Assembly (NCBI GenBank): GCA_965237875.1
Contig: CBDEGP010000001.1
Coordinates: 1,054,001 to 1,118,000, forward strand
Source of the DNA: DAOUJI01 sp965237875
GTDB taxonomy: Bacteria > Chloroflexota > Dehalococcoidia > Lucifugimonadales > JAGWBF01
Direction of reading: 5' to 3'
Length of the DNA stretch: 64,000 nucleotides
The notes below the pieces were generated by a model. It searched no databases and had not been told where the DNA came from. It was given only the letters and a program-made list of their open reading frames with translations. Below are positions 31,828-39,926 of the stretch, piece after piece. Positions within the stretch are counted from its first letter, which is position 1. Each line of letters opens with the position of its first letter. A program made the translations under genes and the position numbers.

Positions 31828-33786
31828 ATGACCGTCCTAAGGCTTCTCAAATCACGGTGGTTGCTTGCTTTGCCAGTCTTGTTGGTCCTGGCAGCGGCAA
31901 TGGCGTGCGGTGGGGATAAAGCGACTCCGGTCCCGACTCCTACACCTCTGAACTTCGAAGAGCTCGCATCTCAGTTCGGACAGCAGGTCCTCGCAGGCAT
32001 CCAAATCCCAGAGGGGTTGTCGGCAGAGGATGTGCAGCAAATTGTTGAACAAGCAATGTCCGAGATTCCTGAGGGTTTGACGGTCGAGGAAGTTCAGGCA
32101 ATAGTGAACAAAGCGGTTTCCGAGATAGACATACCTCCCACGGCAACGCCGGGCGCGATGATGCCAGGCGACGGCATGATGATGCCGGAAGGCGAATATG
32201 GCGGCAGTATTACCCTCTACAACTACGCCTACGCGTCCCACTTCGACTTGCACGTGGCCCCCGCGTTGGACTCTACCCGTGGAGCACGGCCAGCCTTCAA
32301 CGGGTTGGTGCACTACAGCTTCAAGAACCCTCAAGAGGTCCTCTGCGACTTGTGCACCGACTGGAAACTGTCCGACGATGGGCTGAAATACACGTTCAAC
32401 ATCAACCCGGCGGCCACTTGGCAGAACGGCTCCCCGGTTGCGGCCTCAGACATAAAGTTCAGCCTCGACCGCATGGTGGAACCGGGCGAACCTCGCCCAA
32501 GGGCAGGCGCAATAAAGGCTTACTACGCCAGTTCCCAGGTTATTGACCCGACGACAATCGACGTGACCATGTCCTTCCCTGCCGGGGCTTTCCTGAAGTT
32601 CCTGGCTTTGGACTACATGGTTATGGTCAGCGAGGCCCACACTACTTCGGGAGTCGACGTTGATCTTCCCGAAAACGTAATGGGGTCCGGAGCGTTCAAG
32701 CTGACTGAAGCCGTGGTGGGAGAAAGCTGGCTCTTTGAGAAGAACGACAATTACTGGAAGTCCGGACTTCCCTTCCTTAACCGAGTGGACGTCATCGTTG
32801 TCAGAGGTCGGAGCAACCAGCTGGCTTCCATGCTCACCGGTCAGACTCTTAGCTCGACCGGCTCACCCGGCGGCGTGACTCCCGCCACCCGGGACGCTGC
32901 CATAGAGCAGTCCGGCGGCAGGCTCAGACCCAGCGAGGCCTTAACCGGCCCCATAGCGGCCTTCGTAAACCACATCAATCCTCCCTTTGACGATGTCAAC
33001 GTGAGGAAGGCGGTTAACTTGGCCATCAACCGCCAAGAGTTCAAAGACGGAGTCTACGACGGAGTAATGTGGCCGGGTTCCTACTTCGGGCCCGGCGTAG
33101 CCCACAGTGAAGCAGAGGTGTCCCAGTGGGAGGGGTACCGGGTGAACGCGGACGGGTCTAAGGTCCAAGAAGACCTGGATGCGGCCAGGGCACTGTTGGA
33201 GTCATCGGGCTACGGTCCCAACAACCCTCTTGAGTTCGACATTATGGTCAGGACCGTCAGCGTCTACCCGACGGCTGCTGTGTTCCTCAAAGAGCAATTT
33301 GAGGCCATCGCTGACTGGGTGAACATAGGCATTGAGGAAGTCGAGAGCGTGGCAGGGATAACTCGGCAGGCGTCCGGAGAATTTCAGCTGAGCTACCGGA
33401 TTATCGCCACTCTCACCGACGACCCGGACGGAGTCTTCTCACCGATATACCTGCCGGGCGGCTCTGAGAACCCTCTGAAGTACGAAGACCCCAGAATAGT
33501 GGACCTCTTCGAAAGGCAGAAGAAGGAGTTCGACCCGGCGAAGCGGCGAGAACTGCTGAGGGAGGCTGACAACATTCTCAGACAGGGTGAAAGCCAGTGG
33601 TTCCAGGTGGGTTTTGGACCCAGCTTTGGTGTGGCCAGCGTCAAGCTTCAGAACCAGGGTCTGTGGCCCAACCAGTGGGGAGAATACCTCCGGCCCATAG
33701 ACATGCTTGCTGAGTTGGAGCACCTCTGGTTCGATCCTGACGCTCCGCTCTACGACCCCGACAACCCGCCATACCCGGCGCCGTAA
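31828..33786 (+). CDS. ABC transporter substrate-binding lipoprotein, family 5, copy 2
   Basis: A 652-residue paralogue of the preceding binding protein with the same lipobox (Cys27) and core. The difference is in the linker: instead of a Thr/Pro stretch it carries about 50 residues with two copies of a helical repeat (IPEGLsaEdVQqIVeqAmSE pattern, residues about 59-99), then a Met-rich stretch GAMMPGDGMMMPEGEYGG. The core repeats the first copy nearly throughout, including the CDLC motif and FERQKKEFDP near the C-terminus. It is the binding protein nearest to the permeases. Met-rich linkers can bind soft metals, but that is speculation here. Confidence 0.92.
   Translation: MTVLRLLKSRWLLALPVLLVLAAAMACGGDKATPVPTPTPLNFEELASQFGQQVLAGIQIPEGLSAEDVQQIVEQAMSEIPEGLTVEEVQAIVNKAVSEIDIPPTATPGAMMPGDGMMMPEGEYGGSITLYNYAYASHFDLHVAPALDSTRGARPAFNGLVHYSFKNPQEVLCDLCTDWKLSDDGLKYTFNINPAATWQNGSPVAASDIKFSLDRMVEPGEPRPRAGAIKAYYASSQVIDPTTIDVTMSFPAGAFLKFLALDYMVMVSEAHTTSGVDVDLPENVMGSGAFKLTEAVVGESWLFEKNDNYWKSGLPFLNRVDVIVVRGRSNQLASMLTGQTLSSTGSPGGVTPATRDAAIEQSGGRLRPSEALTGPIAAFVNHINPPFDDVNVRKAVNLAINRQEFKDGVYDGVMWPGSYFGPGVAHSEAEVSQWEGYRVNADGSKVQEDLDAARALLESSGYGPNNPLEFDIMVRTVSVYPTAAVFLKEQFEAIADWVNIGIEEVESVAGITRQASGEFQLSYRIIATLTDDPDGVFSPIYLPGGSENPLKYEDPRIVDLFERQKKEFDPAKRRELLREADNILRQGESQWFQVGFGPSFGVASVKLQNQGLWPNQWGEYLRPIDMLAELEHLWFDPDAPLYDPDNPPYPAP
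32005..32124 (+). repeat. 60-base tandem repeat inside binding-protein gene 2
   Basis: Two adjacent 60-base units encode IPEGLSAEDVQQIVEQAMSE and IPEGLTVEEVQAIVNKAVSE. The DNA has diverged more than the protein, so the duplication is old and the repeat is kept by selection. It is absent from the first paralogue. Confidence 0.8.
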
Positions 33787-33807
33787 GGACGACCAACAAC
33801 AAGACAC

Positions 33808-33844
33808 GTTGACCTCTGCCGGAACGCCAACGGCAGAGGTCAAC
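33808..33844 (+). terminator. Terminator-like hairpin after binding-protein gene 2
   Basis: GTTGACCTCTGCCG and CGGCAGAGGTCAAC form a 14-base perfect stem with a 9-base loop, but no strong T-run follows. Lying between binding protein and permeases, it may lower permease expression relative to the binding protein. Confidence 0.6.
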
Positions 33845-33937
33845 CTGATTAAGCATCACTGACGGTGCTTTGCCCTCACCCACGGGGAGAGGGAGCAAGT
33901 ATCCGACAGCGCAATGGGAGGTGTGGGAGATTAGCCA

Positions 33938-34897
33938 ATGACCGCATACGTGATAAAAAGGCTGCTCCTGTTTATCCCGACGGTTGTCATCGTATCGTTT
34001 GTTGCCTTCTTCATCATCAATATTCTTCCGGGAGATCCAGCTCTCGTGATGCTCTTGGGCGAAGGCGAGGGATCTTCCTTCACCGAGGAAGAGTTGAATA
34101 ACCTTCGCCACGAACTGGGCACCGACCGCCCGTTGGTCGTGCAGTTCGGGGACTGGTTCGGCGGAGTGTTGACCGGGGATTTCGGTACTTCTTTTAAGAC
34201 CAAAACCCCTGTTATAGAAGCTCTGAAACGCCGGTTTCCCATCACCATCCAGTTGGCGGTGATGTCGGTCATTCTGTCGATGGTTCTCGCCGTGCCCCTG
34301 GGAGTGTGGTCCGCCGTAAAGCAGGACTCGTCTGTTGATTATGGGACCAAGGTGTTCACGATCCTATTCGTGGCGGCCCCGACGTTCTGGATAGCGTTGT
34401 TGCTGCAGACTGCGCTGACTAGATGGGCAGGTTGGCTCCCTTCGTTATTGTACGTGGATCTGTGGGATAGACCTCTGGAGAACCTGGAAATCTTGATATT
34501 CCCGGCTATGGTCCTTGGGCTCCACGATATGGCCTTCATAGCGAGGCTCACCAGGTCTTCCATGTTGGAAGTACTTCGGGAGGACTACGTACGGACCGCT
34601 CGGGCCAAGGGGCTGAAGGACTGGGTGGTGATAGGACGTCACAGCTTGAAAAACGCCTTCCTGCCCATACTTACAGTCTCAGGTTGGAGGTTCTCCAACC
34701 TTCTGGGCGGCATTGTAATCATAGAGACTATATTCAACCTTCCCGGAATAGGGAACCTGCTAATCACAAGTCTTAACGCCAGGGATTTCCCGTCCATCCA
34801 GGCGCTTATCTTGGTGCCTGCCCTGTCAGTGATGACCGTCAACCTTGTGATAGACCTTCTATATGGATGGTTAGACCCAAGAGTGCGCTACGCGTAG
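33938..34897 (+). CDS. ABC transporter permease, DppB type
   Basis: A 319-residue inner membrane permease with about six transmembrane helices. The first (MTAYVIKRLLLFIPTVVIVSFVAFFIINILPGDPA) has the DppB-type ending ILPGDPA. The ATPase-contact EAA loop appears as REDYVRTARAKGLKDWVVIGRHSLKNAFLPILT. With its partner it forms the channel for the solute captured by the adjacent binding proteins. The region just upstream contains a truncated palindromic repeat; the ribosome site is weak (GGGAG, 8 bases). Confidence 0.93.
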   Translation: MTAYVIKRLLLFIPTVVIVSFVAFFIINILPGDPALVMLLGEGEGSSFTEEELNNLRHELGTDRPLVVQFGDWFGGVLTGDFGTSFKTKTPVIEALKRRFPITIQLAVMSVILSMVLAVPLGVWSAVKQDSSVDYGTKVFTILFVAAPTFWIALLLQTALTRWAGWLPSLLYVDLWDRPLENLEILIFPAMVLGLHDMAFIARLTRSSMLEVLREDYVRTARAKGLKDWVVIGRHSLKNAFLPILTVSGWRFSNLLGGIVIIETIFNLPGIGNLLITSLNARDFPSIQALILVPALSVMTVNLVIDLLYGWLDPRVRYA

Positions 34898-34922
34898 GGG
34901 AGTTCTGTAGAGCTGATTAGCG

Positions 34923-35858
34923 ATGTTGGATAATCTCAGAGATAGTACGACCAGTGCGCCGGTGAAGAGACGAGAATGGCTCGGGTTCCTATCGGTCTTT
35001 GGAGAGCTCTTGAGGTTCTCCAGGAGAAAGCCTCTGGGAGCGGCTGGAGCCGTCATCCTCATCGGCATTACCGTTGTGGCTATATTCGCGCCAGCAATAG
35101 TGCCCCAGGACCCGACAAAAACCCATGCAAGGGAGACGTGGTCAATACCTGGTACTAAGTCTATTGACGGCGAAAGGACTTATTTGCTGGGCACTGACGA
35201 GGCGGGCAGGGATAACCTGAGCCGCCTCATATTCGGCGCCAGGATTTCCATGCTGGTCGGAGTCCTCAGCGTCGCTCTTGGCATCACTGCGGGGGCGTTG
35301 TTGGGCATCACCAGCGCCTATCTTGGAGGCGCCTTCGACCTCTTTTTCCAGAGGGTCATAGACGGCTTTATGGCCTTTCCGGGGATTATTCTGGCGCTGG
35401 CCATAGTGTCCGTGTTGGGCCCCTCGGTGTGGAACGTGATTTTCGCGTTGTCCTTCTTCCTGGCTCCGGGCACCGCCCGCACCGTCCGCTCCCAAGCACT
35501 CAGCATAAAGGAGATGGACTATGTGTTGGCGGCCAGGGCTGTGGGCTCGTCCCCGATACGCATTATTTTCCGGCATCTGTTGCCCAATTGCTTCGCCATA
35601 TACATTATTCTAGCGTCCCTGACCCTAGGCACGGCCATTACGGCTGAAGCTTCTCTGGGGTTCCTTGGGCTAGGGGTGCCGCCGACCACGCCGACCTGGG
35701 GCGGCATGCTCAACTCAGCCAGCAACGACTTTTTGCTGAAGGCCCAGTGGGCCGTCATAGCTCCAGGCGTGGCCATAGCACTGGCCGTTTACGGAGCGAA
35801 CCTTTTCGGCGACGGCATGCGCGACGTTTTGGACCCCCGCCTCCGTGGCAGCCGCTAG
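34923..35858 (+). CDS. ABC transporter permease, DppC type
   Basis: The second permease, 311 residues, with an N-terminal cytoplasmic segment, first helix KPLGAAGAVILIGITVVAIFAPAIVP, and the DppC-typical LLGTDEAGRDNLSRLIFGARISMLVG. The EAA loop is MDYVLAARAVGSSPIRIIFRHLLPNC and the C-terminus ends GDGMRDVLDPRLRGSR. It starts 25 bases after its partner. No ATP-binding subunit gene follows, so the ATPases must be encoded elsewhere or shared. Confidence 0.93.
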   Translation: MLDNLRDSTTSAPVKRREWLGFLSVFGELLRFSRRKPLGAAGAVILIGITVVAIFAPAIVPQDPTKTHARETWSIPGTKSIDGERTYLLGTDEAGRDNLSRLIFGARISMLVGVLSVALGITAGALLGITSAYLGGAFDLFFQRVIDGFMAFPGIILALAIVSVLGPSVWNVIFALSFFLAPGTARTVRSQALSIKEMDYVLAARAVGSSPIRIIFRHLLPNCFAIYIILASLTLGTAITAEASLGFLGLGVPPTTPTWGGMLNSASNDFLLKAQWAVIAPGVAIALAVYGANLFGDGMRDVLDPRLRGSR

Positions 35859-36258
35859 CCAAAGGGGGCAGCACTGGGTTTCCCCCTCATCCTAACCTTC
35901 TCCCGCCAGGGGGAGAAGGAATACACGCCACCCCGTCACTCTCCATCGCCCCTTTCCCACCTGTCATTCCGAGCGCGGCGAGAAATCTAAGAGCGCTGCT
36001 CGTAGTCAAGCCACCTTTTCGGAAACATGGCTTTTCGACGCGGACGCCGGATTGCTCGACGACTTAGCTCTGAGGTACAGATTTGAGATTCCTCACTCCG
36101 CTGCGCTCCGTTTCGGAATGACAGTATCGAGGGTGTTTGACCGGACTGCCCATATCCGGCGGGGCGCCTGCCGTCCCATATTTCGTTGACACCGGTATGG
36201 CTGGACTTTAAACTTCCAACAAGCCCTGGAACTCTCGTTTTTGATACAGGAGTCAGCT
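35859..36258. other. Repeat-filled intergenic gap after the permeases
   Basis: About 400 bases with no gene. It contains a hairpin (CCTTCTCCC-N6-GGGAGAAGG, 35896-35919), a short element bounded by inverted repeats (below), and the ribosome site of the alcohol dehydrogenase gene. No promoter hexamers are convincing. Confidence 0.6.
35961..36124. repeat. MITE-like element with 12-base terminal inverted repeats
   Basis: CTGTCATTCCGA at the left and TCGGAATGACAG at the right are perfect 12-base inverted repeats 164 bases apart. Inside the ends the similarity continues imperfectly (GCGCGGCGAGAAATCT against the complement of the right side). No coding capacity. It resembles non-autonomous short palindromic elements; no target-site duplication is obvious. 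Confidence 0.55.
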
Positions 36259-37344
36259 ATGAAAGCCGCCGTCTTCCATGGTCCCAACCAACCGCTTGCG
36301 ATTGAAGACGTGGATGTCGACAAACCCAGAGCCGATGAAGTCTTGCTCCGCACCGGCGCCAGCGGCGTGTGCCACAGCGACCTCCATTACGTTGACGGCG
36401 CTTATCCCAAAGTCCCGCCGGCCATCCTGGGCCACGAGGGTGCAGGAGTGGTGGAAGCCGTGGGGGATGCGGTCACGTACGTACAACCGGGCGACCACGT
36501 GATAACGTGTCCATCCGTCTACTGCGGCAACTGCAAGAAGTGTCTGAGAGGCCAGTTTCACCTCTGCTTGGACAAGCCTGCCCGGGCCCAACAGGACACT
36601 CCCCGGTACAAGCTCGCTTTATCGGGTGAGACTCCTGAGCAGATGGCCGGGCTGGGCACCTTTGCCGAGCAAATGCTGGTCCACCAGAACTCGGTGGCCA
36701 AGATACCGGAAGACGTTCCGATGGATAGGGCGGCCCTCATTGGCTGCGGGGTCACCACCGGCGTGGGTGCAGTGCTCAACACGGCAAAGCTTCCCGCAGG
36801 AGCCACAGTCGCCGTATACGGAGTGGGGGGCGTTGGTCTTTCGGCGGTCCAGGGCGCCAGAATAGCAGGCGCATCTCAGATAATCGCCGTGGACCCAATG
36901 GGCGGCAAGCTGGACCGGGCGGCTGAGATGGGCGCCACTCATACTGTCGATTCTTCCAAGGAAGACCCGGTGGAGGCCATCAGGGAGCTTACCGGAGGCG
37001 GGGTGGAATACTCCTTTGAGGCCGTAGGCAACAAGCAGGCCGCGGAACAGTGCTATGAATGTCTCCAGAAGGGCGGCACGGCCACCATCATAGGCATGAT
37101 CCCCTTTGGCCAGAAAATCTCCATTAACGGGGCGTCCTTCCTGGGTGAGAAGAGGATTCAGGGCAGCCTTATGGGCTCCAACAGGTTCAGAATCGACATG
37201 CTCGACTACATCGAATACTACCGTCAGGGCAAGCTGATGCTGGACGAAATGATCACCCGCAGGGGCCGATTGGAAGACGTAAACGAGGCATTTCGCGCCA
37301 TGAAGGCCGGCGAGGTTGCCAGGACGGTCCTGACGTTCGACTAG
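36259..37344 (+). CDS. Zinc-dependent alcohol dehydrogenase
   Basis: A 361-residue MDR-family enzyme. Catalytic zinc ligands: Cys38-His39 region (GVCHSD), His59-Glu60 (GHEGAGVVE). Structural zinc: Cys89, Cys92, Cys95, Cys103 in CGNCKKCLRGQFHLC. The Rossmann motif is VAVYGVGGVGLSAVQGARIAGA. It resembles the NDMA-dependent/aryl-alcohol branch. The upstream TTG in frame is less likely than this ATG, which has AGGAG 6 bases above. It precedes two small unidentified frames and a tandem barrel protein on the same strand. Confidence 0.92.
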   Translation: MKAAVFHGPNQPLAIEDVDVDKPRADEVLLRTGASGVCHSDLHYVDGAYPKVPPAILGHEGAGVVEAVGDAVTYVQPGDHVITCPSVYCGNCKKCLRGQFHLCLDKPARAQQDTPRYKLALSGETPEQMAGLGTFAEQMLVHQNSVAKIPEDVPMDRAALIGCGVTTGVGAVLNTAKLPAGATVAVYGVGGVGLSAVQGARIAGASQIIAVDPMGGKLDRAAEMGATHTVDSSKEDPVEAIRELTGGGVEYSFEAVGNKQAAEQCYECLQKGGTATIIGMIPFGQKISINGASFLGEKRIQGSLMGSNRFRIDMLDYIEYYRQGKLMLDEMITRRGRLEDVNEAFRAMKAGEVARTVLTFD

Positions 37345-37362
37345 GCTAGGTCAGGCGGGTCA

Positions 37363-37563
37363 ATGGTCTGGAAGAGGATTTTAAGCGACTCAGACGAGCC
37401 CCGGCTCCCGTCAAACTCCACGGTCCCCCCAGCCAACAGAGGGGGCCAGGACCTGTTGACGGCATGGGCTTTGGCGCCGTTCATGCTCATCAAGCTGCTG
37501 CTGGCCCCCGTAAAGGCAGCCCTGGGAATCAACAAAAACCGGGAGCCGTCAAGCCGTAGATAA
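37363..37563 (+). CDS. Small hypothetical protein with one hydrophobic helix
   Basis: A 66-residue frame, 18 bases after the dehydrogenase gene, with a polar Pro-rich N-terminus and a hydrophobic stretch LLTAWALAPFMLIKLLLAPVKAAL (about 31-54), then a basic tail. Its ribosome site is weak. The reason to keep it is its position: it is followed 17 bases later by the small Cys-rich gene on the same strand. It could equally be non-coding. Confidence 0.35.
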   Translation: MVWKRILSDSDEPRLPSNSTVPPANRGGQDLLTAWALAPFMLIKLLLAPVKAALGINKNREPSSRR

Positions 37564-37579
37564 TGAGTGTCTTCAAGAT

Positions 37580-37735
37580 ATGACCGGACGTCCTGAGTGG
37601 TATTACGACCACCCTCCCGCCTGCACGTGCCAGGGCTGCCAGGATCGGCGGCTGGGAAGGCACCGCGGAAGCGGCAAGCAGGGGTTGCTTTCCAAGCTCA
37701 AAAAGGCGCTCTGGCCCTTCGGAAATCGCCGCTAA
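37580..37735 (+). CDS. 51-residue Cys-rich small protein sharing the CAP protein's N-terminal motif
   Basis: An ATG-TAA frame of 51 codons. Its first 21 residues (GRPEWYYDHPPACTCQGCQ core) match the N-terminus of the CAP-domain protein at 38587-39879 (GRPNWYYDHPPACTCRACQ). The shared pattern is GRPxWYYDHPPACTCxxCQ. The rest is basic, ending KLKKALWPFGNRR. The Cys pattern C-x-C-x-x-C could hold a metal. No named family is recognised. The shared motif in two neighbouring genes is the main evidence that the frame is real. Confidence 0.7.
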   Translation: MTGRPEWYYDHPPACTCQGCQDRRLGRHRGSGKQGLLSKLKKALWPFGNRR

Positions 37736-37785
37736 AAGTCCTTCGGTCCCGTCAATGCCGTCCATGTCGATAAGGAGGGAGAGTC

Positions 37786-38565
37786 ATGCCCAAAGGCGTC
37801 CTTCTGGTTTTCACCAACTGCAGCGATCCGGCCCGCCACGACGAGTACAACAGCTGGTACTGCCACACCCACTTCCCCGATCTCAGCGCCGCCTCTGGGT
37901 TCGTCCGGGCCAGGCGCTACGCCAACGCCTATCCCGATGAAGGCCCGACCCAGTACCTGGCGGTCTACGAGGTGGAGGGGCCCGATGTAATGGACTGCAT
38001 CAAAGACATCTCGCGCATCGGGTTTGGGGCCTACAGCCTGGGCAGGCACATCGACTGCCTTGAGTCCGGTGGAGGCTATTACTTCGAGGAGATAGACCCG
38101 TCGCAGTACGCTCCTCTTGAGGTTGTAGACTATCCGCCGACGCCTGAGCGGTCGGACCTGCTGGGGATACCGGACTTCAAGCCCATCGCCCGAACCCTTC
38201 CCAGGGCGCTCCGGTTGGTGTTTTCGGACACCTCGGACCCGACCCGGGACGAGGAGTTCAACCGTTGGTACAGCCACACCCACCTGCCTGACCTGCTCCA
38301 GGCGGAAGGCATGACGGAGTCGGCCCGCTACCGGAACCTCGCCCTGGAGAGGGGCCCCGCTAAGTACCTGGCCCTCTACTGGTACGACCATCTCGACGTC
38401 AAGCAGGCGCTGCTGAATATGGGAAAGCTCGCCCTAGCCGCCCGGGAAAAGCACATGATTGACTGCCTAGACGTGAAAGGCCTCCACACATACCTGGAGA
38501 TAGACGCCGACTCATACCCGCCCCCGGAGGTCCTGGACTATCCCAGGGAGGCGCCGCGACGGTAA
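37786..38565 (+). CDS. Protein with two tandem dimeric alpha-beta barrel domains (EthD-like)
   Basis: The 259-residue protein consists of two homologous halves of about 110 residues each. The first runs from GVLLVFTNCSDPARHDEYNSWYCHTHFPDL, the second from ALRLVFSDTSDPTRDEEFNRWYSHTHLPDL. Both share the pattern of small alpha-beta barrel proteins such as EthD or ABM-type monooxygenases and DUF-type relatives. Each half carries an H-T-H near the same place, a possible cofactor or substrate contact. Single-domain relatives dimerise; here the two domains would form a barrel within one chain. No specific reaction can be named. Confidence 0.8.
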   Translation: MPKGVLLVFTNCSDPARHDEYNSWYCHTHFPDLSAASGFVRARRYANAYPDEGPTQYLAVYEVEGPDVMDCIKDISRIGFGAYSLGRHIDCLESGGGYYFEEIDPSQYAPLEVVDYPPTPERSDLLGIPDFKPIARTLPRALRLVFSDTSDPTRDEEFNRWYSHTHLPDLLQAEGMTESARYRNLALERGPAKYLALYWYDHLDVKQALLNMGKLALAAREKHMIDCLDVKGLHTYLEIDADSYPPPEVLDYPREAPRR

Positions 38566-38586
38566 GGCGCTCCCCAACCCGCGACT

Positions 38587-39879
38587 ATGGGAAGACCAAA
38601 CTGGTATTACGACCATCCTCCGGCCTGCACCTGCCGGGCATGTCAGGGCCGAAAGAGAATACGAAGGATAAGACCAATTTGGTTTTCGAAATCGGAACCT
38701 CGCGAAGGACCTGCCAGGAATCAACCGCCGGATTATTGGTCCCCTCCTGCGAGACGCAGAAGCGGCTGTGTGGGTGGGATGATCAAGGTCGTCGCAATAG
38801 GGATAGGTTTACTGATTCTAGTAGCCGTGTGCAACGGGGTTTTTGGACGATTCTCGGATGAGGGTTACACTGTTCCACTCAACGGCGGTCCGATTCCGAA
38901 CGTCACCTCAGCTGTCGTCACCAAAGACCTGAAACAACACATGCTGGTATTGATTAACCGGGACAGGGACGCTAACGGCCTCAATCCCGTCGTTCTGGGA
39001 TTCAACGAAGCGCCGCAACGTCATGCAGAAGACATGCTGCGGTATAGCTATCTGTCGCACTGGGGTCGGAACGGCCTTAAGCCGTATATGAGGTATACGC
39101 TGGAAGGTGGGACAGGACTTACTTCAGAAAACATCAGTGGTTTGGCTTGTCCCTTAACCCCTGGTGGGAGGTATCGCACTGTAGACCTCATGACAGATAT
39201 TGAAGAATCACAAACCGGATTTATGCAAAGTCCAGGGCATCGACGGAGCATCCTGGACCCCGGGCACACGATCGTTCATTTGGGGATTGCATGCGATAAG
39301 TTAGGTTGCTCGGTGGTCCAGTTGTTCGACAGGGATTACCTCAGCTACATAGACCTTCCGTCAATTTCGAGCGATGGTCTCCTTACGTTTACCGCCGAGT
39401 TTGTTGACGGGTTTGAGTTGTCCGGTGTGCAAGTCTGGTACGACGAAATTCCTCGCTCCCTCACCTTTGGCCAACTAGGGGCAGCCCATTCCTATTCTGT
39501 TGGACAGCGGCCTGTCGCCTCAATTAGACCCCCACTGAAACTGTATCAATATTATAGAGAGGATTCTTTCACGCGCGCCCGGGAGCTTTCCCAAGACCCC
39601 TACAAAATTGACCCTAACACCGCACCTCCCCATAGGGTGAACAAAGGAGATTACGAAGATTGTGTGGAACCTCCCAAAGCCACCACGCGGGTGGAAGAGA
39701 CTGTGCCTTGGGTGACTGCTGACGAGTGGGAACAATCCGACGGAGAAACTTCCGTGTCCGCTACTATAGGTCCGGCAATGGAGTCATTCGGTCCCGGTGT
39801 CTATACAATTCTGGTGTGGGCTGACCATACGTTGGGTGAATCAGTTCCCGTGAGCGAGTATTCGATATTCGTGGAATAA
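38587..39879 (+). CDS. CAP-domain (SCP/PR-1-like) protein with Cys-rich N-terminal motif
   Basis: The 430-residue protein begins with the GRPxWYYDHPPACTCxxCQ motif shared with the small protein at 37580-37735. A basic Pro-rich stretch and one transmembrane helix (KVVAIGIGLLILVAVCNGVF, about 66-85) follow. The outer part has a CAP domain: MLVLINRDRDANGLNPV, EAPQRHAEDMLRYSYLSHWGRNG, SENISG, MQSPGHRRSILDPG. The domain's two metal-binding His positions appear present. The C-terminal 200 residues are unassigned. The gene has visibly lower GC and more AT-ending codons than its neighbours, suggesting transfer or different selection. Confidence 0.85.
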   Translation: MGRPNWYYDHPPACTCRACQGRKRIRRIRPIWFSKSEPREGPARNQPPDYWSPPARRRSGCVGGMIKVVAIGIGLLILVAVCNGVFGRFSDEGYTVPLNGGPIPNVTSAVVTKDLKQHMLVLINRDRDANGLNPVVLGFNEAPQRHAEDMLRYSYLSHWGRNGLKPYMRYTLEGGTGLTSENISGLACPLTPGGRYRTVDLMTDIEESQTGFMQSPGHRRSILDPGHTIVHLGIACDKLGCSVVQLFDRDYLSYIDLPSISSDGLLTFTAEFVDGFELSGVQVWYDEIPRSLTFGQLGAAHSYSVGQRPVASIRPPLKLYQYYREDSFTRARELSQDPYKIDPNTAPPHRVNKGDYEDCVEPPKATTRVEETVPWVTADEWEQSDGETSVSATIGPAMESFGPGVYTILVWADHTLGESVPVSEYSIFVE

Positions 39880-39926
39880 TAACCCTATTCGGGGCGGAAT
39901 GGGGAAATTGACGAGCGAGGTGAAGC

